Shown piece after piece: positions 57,370 to 64,000 of a stretch of 64,000 nucleotides of DNA. The stretch lies in contig CAWGNG010000037.1 in assembly GCA_963823895.1 (NCBI GenBank), forward strand, positions 94,881 to 158,880, read 5' to 3'. The position numbers and the translations under genes are program-made. This DNA comes from G963675935 sp963823895 (GTDB lineage: Bacteria; Planctomycetota; Planctomycetia; Pirellulales; Thermoguttaceae). The notes beneath the pieces were generated by a model. It ran no database searches. It was given only the letters and a program-made list of their open reading frames with translations, and had not been told where the DNA came from. The stretch's first letter is position 1; each line of letters opens with the position of its first letter.

Positions 57370-58761
57370 ATGAAAACAGCGATTGCCCTGTTTTTTTGCT
57401 TTTTGCCGTTTACCCAGCTTGGCACGCTAGCCGTCCGCGGCGACAACGCCAACCCGGTCTACACGCTGCGAAGTCAACGGAAGCCCGGCCAGGTCGAAAA
57501 AGTCTCGACGTTGCTGGAGGTTGGCGGGGAGTTCAAGGAGCGGGCCGGCGGAAAGGAACGACGCTCGGCAATGAGCGGCGTCGACAACCTGGTTTACCAC
57601 GAAATGACGATCAAGGCCGACCCCGAGCGTCCGCGGGCGGTGCGATACTACGAGAAAGCCGACTCCACCGTGAAGTTTCGCGAGGGCAGCCATGCACCGT
57701 CGTTGGCCGACGCCCGGCGCCTGGTGGGCGTGGCGATCGACCCGCCCGCTATGACTCTCTTCGGCCTGCGCGAACCGTTGACGCGGGACGAACTGGAGAT
57801 CATCGACATCCTCGGCAACAGCCTGCTCTTGGACCGTCTGCTGCCCGAGCGGCAGGTGGCCGTGGGCGACTCGTGGAAGCCGGCCGACAAGGTGGTGGCG
57901 GCCCTGTTGGGGCTCGACGCCGCGACGAACTGCGACGTGCAGTGCGTGCTGAAGGAAGTCACACCAATCGTCGCCCGCGTCGAACTTTCCGGCGGCATCG
58001 AGGGACCGTTCAACGACACCACAACCAGGATCAAATTGAAAGGGAAGTACCGCCTCGACCTGCGAACCGGGCGAATCGACTGGTTCGCCTTGGTCACCCG
58101 GGAGGATCGCCGCATCAGTCAGGTGGCCGCCGGCTTCGAAATTACCGTTCGCTTCCAGATGACGATCGTGCCGGAAAACGCGCCGCCGCAGTTGGCCCAG
58201 AACAATCTCGCCGGGCTGGGCGTCGAGCCGACCGCCGAAACCAGCCGGCTCCGCTACGAGTCGCCGCGCGACCGCTGGCAGATCACCTACGACCGCCGCT
58301 GGTATCTCAACAGCAACGACCGGCAAAAGGCCCTCTTCAAGTTGATTCAGGACGGCACGCTGGCTGGCCAGTGCAACATCGCCTCGCTGCCCGAGCGCGA
58401 TCGCGCGCAGTTGATCTCCCTGGACGATTACCAAGAGGACGTGCGGCGGGCGCTGGACAAGGACTTCGGCGAGTTCGTCGATGCCAAGCAGTGGGGCAAC
58501 GACGCCGGCTACCGCGTGCTGCGAGTCGCGGTAAACGGCACGGCCCACGACAAATCGAACGAGGCGCCGATCCGCTGGATCTACTATCACGTCGCCGACG
58601 AGCACGGCCGGCAGGTGGCGCTGACCTTCACTGTCGAGAAAGAGCAGCTCGACCGCTTCGCCGAGGCCGATCGGGCGATCGTCGATTCGCTGCGATTCGC
58701 GGAAGCCGCCGGCCGCAGCCCTCTTGCAAAGCCCGAGGCGAAGGCTCAGACTATCAGATAA
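57370..58761 (+). CDS. secreted protein, unknown
   Basis: The 463-aa protein starts MKTAIALFFCFLPFTQLGTL, a signal peptide. The mature part has ANPVYTLRSQRKPGQVEKVS, RRLVGVAIDPPAMTLFGLRE and RQVAVGDSWKPADKVVAALL, and a C-terminal domain that repeats an alpha/beta pattern (WQITYDRRWYLNSNDRQKAL, IRWIYYHVADEHGRQVALTF). This resembles planctomycete secreted proteins of unknown role. The stop is 2 bp from the methyltransferase start, so the two are one transcript. Confidence 0.8.
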   Translation: MKTAIALFFCFLPFTQLGTLAVRGDNANPVYTLRSQRKPGQVEKVSTLLEVGGEFKERAGGKERRSAMSGVDNLVYHEMTIKADPERPRAVRYYEKADSTVKFREGSHAPSLADARRLVGVAIDPPAMTLFGLREPLTRDELEIIDILGNSLLLDRLLPERQVAVGDSWKPADKVVAALLGLDAATNCDVQCVLKEVTPIVARVELSGGIEGPFNDTTTRIKLKGKYRLDLRTGRIDWFALVTREDRRISQVAAGFEITVRFQMTIVPENAPPQLAQNNLAGLGVEPTAETSRLRYESPRDRWQITYDRRWYLNSNDRQKALFKLIQDGTLAGQCNIASLPERDRAQLISLDDYQEDVRRALDKDFGEFVDAKQWGNDAGYRVLRVAVNGTAHDKSNEAPIRWIYYHVADEHGRQVALTFTVEKEQLDRFAEADRAIVDSLRFAEAAGRSPLAKPEAKAQTIR

Positions 58762-58763
58762 TC

Positions 58764-59396
58764 ATGAGCCAGCCGAAGCCGAAATACGCCAGCGCCGCCG
58801 ATTGGGACACCGCCTACCGCCAGGGGACGCCCCCGTGGGACGCCGGGCGGCCCCATGCCGAGCTGGCCCGCGTGCTCGACGAGTATCGGCTGCGTCCGCG
58901 CACGGTTTTGGAGGTCGGCTGCGGCACGGGGGCCGACGCGATCGTGCTGGCCCGCCGCCGCTTCGAGGTCACGGCGGTCGATTACTCGCCGATCGCCATC
59001 GAGCGGGCACGGCTGCGGGCCGAGCAGAGCGACGCGCTGCTGCGGCTGGTGCTCGACGACGTCTTCGTCTTCGCCCGCACGGCAGGCCAGTTCGACCTGG
59101 TCTACGACGCCGGCATGTATCACTCCATCCGCCGCACAAATCTCGAAGAGTATCTCGACATGCTCTGGCGCGTCACTCGACCCGGCTCGCATTATTTCTG
59201 CCTGGCCGGAGCACCGGCGGAGGAGGTCGATGGCAACGGCCCCGGCCAGGTGAGCGAAGACGAGATACACAACGAACTGGGCCGGCTGTTCGAGTTCGTC
59301 CATCTTCGCCCGACGCGATTGGAGAGCGCCGATCCCAAACAATCGTACGCGGGCTGGTCCTGTTTGATGCTCCGGCCACCGGTCGGCAAGCAGTAG
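58764..59396 (+). CDS. class I SAM-dependent methyltransferase, TPMT/TehB-like
   Basis: The 210-aa protein has a Rossmann SAM-binding motif I (VLEVGCGTGADAIVLARRR) and motif II acidic residue (FEVTAVDYSPIAIERAR), then FDLVYDAGMYHSIRRTNLEE. The opening TPPWDAGRPHAELARVLDEY is characteristic of the thiopurine/TehB-like branch. Cytosolic; it likely methylates a small thiol, metalloid or similar substrate (inferred). The ATG at 58764 is chosen because upstream in-frame sequence overlaps the previous gene. It shares a transcript with that gene. Confidence 0.92.
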   Translation: MSQPKPKYASAADWDTAYRQGTPPWDAGRPHAELARVLDEYRLRPRTVLEVGCGTGADAIVLARRRFEVTAVDYSPIAIERARLRAEQSDALLRLVLDDVFVFARTAGQFDLVYDAGMYHSIRRTNLEEYLDMLWRVTRPGSHYFCLAGAPAEEVDGNGPGQVSEDEIHNELGRLFEFVHLRPTRLESADPKQSYAGWSCLMLRPPVGKQ

Positions 59397-59419
59397 GTTC
59401 CGCCTGCCGGGCGGAACTT

Positions 59420-59608
59420 TTCCGGCTTCAAGGATTGAATCAACTCCAGCAGTTGTTCCTTTCGGGCACGCAGGTCACCGATGCCGGACTCATGCATCTC
59501 CAAGAGCAGACCCAACTAGGAGAACTGGACCTCCGAAACACGAAATTCACCAACCAGGGCGTCAAGAAGCTCGATCAGGCACTGCCAAATTGCAAGATTG
59601 ACCGTTGA
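59420..59608 (+). pseudogene. C-terminal remnant of a leucine-rich-repeat protein
   Basis: One open frame reads RLQGLNQLQQLFLSGTQVTD, AGLMHLQEQTQLGELDLRNT, KFTNQGVKKLDQALPNCKID and stops. This is the ending of planctomycete LRR proteins (LTDAGLxHL repeats closing on ALPNCKI). No start codon or N-terminal part is present; upstream the frame runs into the methyltransferase in another phase. It is probably what is left after deletion or recombination. Confidence 0.75.
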
Positions 59609-59628
59609 TATGAGGGGCGACGTGAAAT

Positions 59629-60816
59629 ATGCGGATAACGAAACGAGTTCCTTTTGTCGTCGCGACAGCGTTCTTAGTTACCGCCATCGTGGGCTGTCCG
59701 TCCGCTGAGGTGCAACAGGCCGAGACCCTTAAGAAGAAAATAGAGACTCTTAAGAAGAAAACAGAAGCGATTGAGCAGTGCATGAAAGCTCTTGAGCAGA
59801 GCCAGGCGCACGTGAAGAACGGCGATGTCGGCAAGGCGATCGCCGATTGTAGCGAGGCAATTCGCTTCAATCCCGTTTGCGTCCGGGCGTATTGTTGCAG
59901 GGGCATGTGCTACTCGCTCATGGGCGACCACGATAAGGCGATCGATGACTGCAATGAGGCCATTCGCCTCGATCCCTCTCTTGCCGCTGCCTTCAGTAGT
60001 CGGGGGGCATGCTATTGCAGTAAGCACGATTACGACAAGGCATTCGCGGACTGCTCCGAGGCCATCCGGCTTGATCCACGGTATGCCGATGCCTACAGCA
60101 TCCGTGCGTCGATTTACAAGAAGAAAGGTAACTTCGACAAGGCGATTGCCGACTACAACGAGGTCATTCATCTTAATCCGAAACGCGCCATGGCATACTG
60201 TAGCCGCGGCACGCTCTACGAACACAAGGGCGCCCACGATAAGGCCATCGTCGATTTGACCGAGGCGATCCGTCTCGATCCGAAGTTCGCCTATGCGTAC
60301 TGCTGTCGGGGTATGACCTATGGCGGTATGGGTAACCGCGATAAGGAAATCGCCGACTGTACAGAGGCCATCCGCCTCGACTCGAAATGTGCCGTAGCGT
60401 ATTACAGCCGTGGCTGTGCCTATAAAGACAAGGGCGACTGCGACAAGGCAATTGCCGACTTTTCGCAGGCCATCCGCCTCAACCCGAAATACGCCTTAGC
60501 GTACGCTAACCGTGCCTATGCCCATTTAAGCAAGGGCAACAACGACGCGGCGATCACCGACTACGACGAGGCCATCCGTCTTGATCCGAAAAACGCCACG
60601 GCATACTACAGCCGTGGCTATGTTTACAAGAACAAAGGGGACTTCGACAAGGCAATCAACGACTTTTCCCAGGCCATCCGCCTTAATCCGAAAGACGCTC
60701 TGGCCTACTACCACCGTGGGTTAGCCCACAAAGCCAAGGGTGACAAGAGCAAAGCAGAAGCAGACTTCGCGGAGGCTAAGAAACTCCGGCACGCCGAAAA
60801 ACGAGAAGCAAATTGA
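59629..60816 (+). CDS. TPR-repeat lipoprotein
   Basis: The 395-aa protein has a signal peptide with lipobox (TAFLVTAIVGC). A short ETLKKKIETLKKKTEAIEQ heptad-like segment follows, then about nine 34-residue TPRs from residue 55 with consensus DKAIADCSEAIRLDPKYA, YYSRGxAYxxKG. Near-identity between units implies recent expansion. It presents a peptide-binding superhelix on the membrane surface or in the periplasm; partners unknown. The C-terminal tail is Lys-rich (AKKLRHAEKREAN). The LRR remnant lies just upstream. Confidence 0.9.
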   Translation: MRITKRVPFVVATAFLVTAIVGCPSAEVQQAETLKKKIETLKKKTEAIEQCMKALEQSQAHVKNGDVGKAIADCSEAIRFNPVCVRAYCCRGMCYSLMGDHDKAIDDCNEAIRLDPSLAAAFSSRGACYCSKHDYDKAFADCSEAIRLDPRYADAYSIRASIYKKKGNFDKAIADYNEVIHLNPKRAMAYCSRGTLYEHKGAHDKAIVDLTEAIRLDPKFAYAYCCRGMTYGGMGNRDKEIADCTEAIRLDSKCAVAYYSRGCAYKDKGDCDKAIADFSQAIRLNPKYALAYANRAYAHLSKGNNDAAITDYDEAIRLDPKNATAYYSRGYVYKNKGDFDKAINDFSQAIRLNPKDALAYYHRGLAHKAKGDKSKAEADFAEAKKLRHAEKREAN

Positions 60817-60968
60817 TCGCGAGAGAGGAATGAAGCTGGAATTCTTGGCTGCTTCTATCCATGTCGCGTTCTCTCCCTGCAGTTGTGCCACCTCATCCGC
60901 TGCAATAATTGCGGAGTGACGGATGAAGTCGCCGCTCACGACGAATCAGGTTCTTAGGAGAAACGCTC

Positions 60969-63795
60969 ATGAACAAACATCTTTCCGCCCTGACCTGTGT
61001 GTTTCTTGCGGCTCTCGGCGTTGGGACGTCGCAGCCTGCGTGGGGCGACGCCGTCAAGTGGGATTACCTGCGACATCCGGTGACGGTCACCGAAAACCGT
61101 CCGGCGGCGGACGCGACGATCGGCTTGTGCGTGGCCTCGGCCTTCGACGGCTATGGGACACAAGGCGCCAAGCCCGCCTGTGTCCGGGCTTGGCACCAGG
61201 CGGCGCTGCCGACGGCGAGCAATCCGCTGGCGTGCGAGATCGACTACGGATCGCCGACACTGGTGACGGCGTTTGTTCACTACTTTTACGTACCCGACAG
61301 CCGCGATCTTCGCTTCACCGCGCCCGGCCCCAGCGCATTCAAGAAGGTGCGGCTGTCGGCCCGAAACGAGCCGTCGGGCCCTTGGAAAGAGATTGCAACT
61401 CTGGCGGACCTGGCGGGCGAGTGTCCCCAAGTCTTGCCGACGGGGACAAAGCAACCTTGGCGCTATTGGCGGCTGGAAGTCCTCGAACTTGCCCCCGGGG
61501 CGGAGTTCCTTTGCACTTACGAACTGGAGACCTATACCGGCGGGATTGCGAAGATCGCGGCCAACCGCTGCACCGAGCCCGATCCTGCCATCGAGTTTGC
61601 CGGCAGCATCCGCCGCAAGACGGCAGCCGGATATCATCCCGCGCGAATCACCCTTGCCACAGCAGACCAGCAGACGCTGCACGTACAGGCGGACGGCATC
61701 GCGGACCTGCCGAGCGGTGAGTTGCACCTGATGCTCGACGGCAAGCCGGCTGCGTTCGCGGCCGCCGGACAGCGGCGGTGGCAAATCGACGCCGCTCCGG
61801 GCCAAATCCTGTTGGAAGCCGAGCCGACCGCTCTCGGGCTGCTGCTGAAATTGCGGTACTCCACGCCGAAGGAAGCGCCGATCAAGTACCGGTGCGTCTC
61901 GCTTCGACTGAGCGCCCCGCAGACACGGCTCTATTACATTCCGGCCTACGCCTGGAGCCGGTCGCCGGTCGAGACGATGGTTTCGATGTGCCACGTCCAG
62001 ACGCGGATGGCCGTGCTGGGGTTTCAAGGCGGCACTTTGTGTCTCGTGCCGGGAACCGACCGCGGCACGCTCGGTTTTGCCGGCGGCGCGGCGCAAAACG
62101 ATCTCCTCCTCGGGCCGCAACCGACGCCGCTGCTGCTGGCCGCACTTCCCGGCGATTGGTGGAACGCCTATCGCTTTGCCGTGGACGAAGTCTACGGCTT
62201 TTGCGAGCCGCGGCAGACCGTGCCGGTCAGCGAAATGCAGTATGGCGTCTCCCGCTATCTGATGTCGAACGACGTTTGGGAGCCGACGCTCGGCACGGTG
62301 CGATCGTGGCCGGCGAACGATCTGGAGATGGCGGCGGCCGGTTACGTCGATGCTTTCAACTTCTACGGCGTGCCCTATTCGATCCCGTCGTACTGGGCCC
62401 GCTACGTCATGAGCGACGATCCGCTTGCCAGGCAGCGTTGCGGCAGCATCGCCCGCTGGCTGTGCCGTTCGGGCGTGCGGGTAGCCGCCGGGCCGGCGCG
62501 GGGCATTCTTCAGCAACCAGCGATTTCCGGCCGGCGAGCCCATCAAGCTCGACAAACAGGGTTGCACGCAGGCTTCCACGACGATTTTGACCACCCAAGC
62601 CACCGGTGCGGCTGTCTGGAGCCTCCTCTTCTACCGCCACGTGAGCGGCGAGAACGATGCCGAAATCAACCGCACGATCGAAGAGGGCGCCGCCTGGCTT
62701 CTTCACACGCAGACGCCCGAGGGTGGCTGGCCCTACGGCCATACGCTCGACGGCAAGCCCGCGGCCGGCGCCCCCAGCGGCGGAAGCGTCTGGAACATCC
62801 GAACGCTGTGGCGATTGGGAAAGGAAAGCGGAGACCGCAAGTACCTCGACGCGGCGAACCGCGGCCGACAGTGGTACCTCAAGACATTCGTCGAGCCGCA
62901 TCACTATCACGGCTATTGGGAGGACATGGGCCCCGACACCCGCGAAGGATACGATGCCGCCGTAGCGGCCGTCACCTTCGCCGAAATGGGCGACAAGCAG
63001 GCGACCGTCGCTTGCGGCCGCGACGCGGTGCAGTGGGTCTTCACGCGGCGGATCGAGCCGCGCGAGGCGACCTGCTCGGCCGGCTTGGTCTCCGAGCAGT
63101 ATGGCTGGCCGCCGGCCGCCTACTGCAATCCGATGATGGCCTTGGCCGCCTATTCCGCCTGGCAGCAGAGCGGCGACGACTCGTGGCGGCCGTTCGCCAT
63201 GATCCCCAAGGCGACCGGCTGGTGGTATCAGCCCGATTCGGGCGCGATGGTCTGGATCGTCGATGCCACGCAGATGGCGCCGATGGTCGGCCCGACCTTC
63301 GATAGCTATTGGGGCGACTGGTGCATCGCCCAGTCCGACGCTCTCATGCTGCGTTGGCTCGTTCGCGAGATGAACCGACGACTGGGGGACTGTCCCAGTT
63401 TTCGTGTCAACGAAAATGGGACTGTCCCCTTTGCGGCTAAAGGAACTGCCGCCGTGCTCGACGAAGAGACGTTGCGCGGAAAACTGCTAGGCGAGGAGGT
63501 TCAAGCATGGTCGCCGCCCGGCGGACTTCGGCCGATCCTGCCGCAACACGGTCAAGTCAACTGGCTGGGACTACGCAGCAATCGCGGCGTCCACGTCGTC
63601 TTGATGAATTTCGCCGACGACGCCCCGGTGCGTTGCGAGTTGACCTCGCGCGCGCTCCACGGCGCGTCGATCGAGCCGGAAACCGTTCGCATCATTGCCA
63701 AAGGCCGCGCGTCGTCGCAACCTTGGGACGGCAAGGCTTCGATCACGCTCCCCCGCGATGGCGCGGCCGTGCTCGATTGGAAGGTCTGCCCCTGA
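60969..63795 (+). CDS. secreted alpha/alpha-toroid (glycoside-hydrolase-like) protein; frameshifted
   Basis: About 940 aa in total, starting MNKHLSALTCVFLAALGVGT (signal peptide). The N-terminal half is beta-rich (ATIGLCVASAFDGYGTQGAK, YWRLEVLELAPGAEF) and resembles a carbohydrate-binding/beta-sandwich part. The C-terminal half is an alpha/alpha-toroid (AAWLLHTQTPEGGWPYGHTL, SVWNIRTLWRLGKESGDRKY, GYDAAVAAVTFAEMG), as in glycoside hydrolases acting on polysaccharides. The frame shifts near 62500; reading then resumes GAFFSNQRFPAGEPIKLDKQ. A 49-bp palindromic element (63385-63433) adds GDCPSFRVNENGTVPF in frame near the C-terminus. Substrate unknown. Confidence 0.82.
63385..63433. repeat. 49-bp ggggactgtccc palindromic element inside the toroid gene
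   Basis: ggggactgtcccagttttcg ... aaaatgggactgtcccctttg, in the same orientation and reading frame as the copy inside cysS (14296-14344); they differ at only a couple of bases. Confidence 0.93.
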
Positions 63796-64000
63796 TTTGA
63801 TCACAGCCCTGGACAGGAAACCACCGCCGGCTCAATGGCTCTCACCGGATAGTCGCTTGACGGCTCGTTGCGTTTCCGCAACACATATACTGCGACAGCC
63901 CTCGACTAATCCAATGCTCGCCGTTCCAGCAGCCTAACGCAGTCTGTTTTGCCCCAGGGGACGAAAGTGGGCGAGGTCCGTCTTATGCTTGTTCTTTGGT
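63796..64000. other. non-coding right edge
   Basis: No gene or repeat family recognised in the last 205 bp. Confidence 0.4.

Overview
The window is a GC-rich chromosomal fragment of a planctomycete, probably Pirellulales-like. The lineage call rests on an LEPR-XLL-type N-terminal motif (PLEDRRLLS) on a giant surface protein, a PEP-CTERM protein made of T5SS/PEP-CTERM-associated repeats, squalene-cyclase-like repeat proteins beside VWA and TPR proteins, FHA/Ser-Thr kinase/ECF sigma clusters, and a kinase fused to HlyD-type domains and TIGR03067-like domains. Housekeeping anchors are ispF followed by cysS. No rRNA, tRNA, CRISPR array or replication origin was recognised.

Layout. 1-525: decayed gene remnant. 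0.57-5.0 kb: lipoprotein, ketosynthase-like protein lacking catalytic residues, P-loop GTPase. 5.2-10.7 kb: an operon of a TonB-like-anchored squalene-cyclase-fold protein, a TPR protein and a VWA protein. 10.8-14.6 kb: TIM-barrel isomerase, ispF, cysS. 14.8-17.7 kb: PEP-CTERM repeat protein. 18.5-25.2 kb: ABC exporter, retropepsin-PDZ protein, CinA/NadD-like fusion, coiled-coil and small envelope proteins. 25.2-30.8 kb: signalling cluster (FHA, kinase, membrane protein, ECF sigma factor, zinc-finger protein). 30.9-41.2 kb, minus strand: lipoprotein, BNR/PIG-L-like/CBM9 fusion, then a kinase with three HlyD-like adaptor modules behind an ECF sigma gene. 42.0-47.0 kb: giant LEPR-XLL protein with cyclophilin, Ig-like repeats and a zinc-protease motif. 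48.46-51.09 kb: an IS66-family element with an 8-bp target duplication, inserted in the 3' end of a secreted-protein gene. 52.3-63.8 kb: large secreted or envelope proteins, a two-HTH sigma-70 factor, a methyltransferase, a TPR lipoprotein and an alpha/alpha-toroid protein.

The most unusual theme is a set of a dozen or so families of short palindromic repeats (about 25-95 bp). They fill the intergenic spaces and also lie in frame, without stops, inside cysS, both protein kinases, a CBM9 domain and an alpha/alpha-toroid protein. Low-complexity intergenic repeats likewise interrupt a GTPase and a CinA/NadD protein in frame. This resembles the Rickettsia palindromic elements, which make protein from mobile repeats. 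It is the best candidate here for an undescribed system.

Caution. Eight genes carry apparent single frameshifts with well-conserved sequence on both sides. In the ABC exporter one extra T in a T-run restores the frame. These may be assembly indels rather than true pseudogenes. One in-frame TAG, replacing an expected CAG in the kinase-HlyD gene, may be real. All assignments are from reading the sequence; no database search was run.
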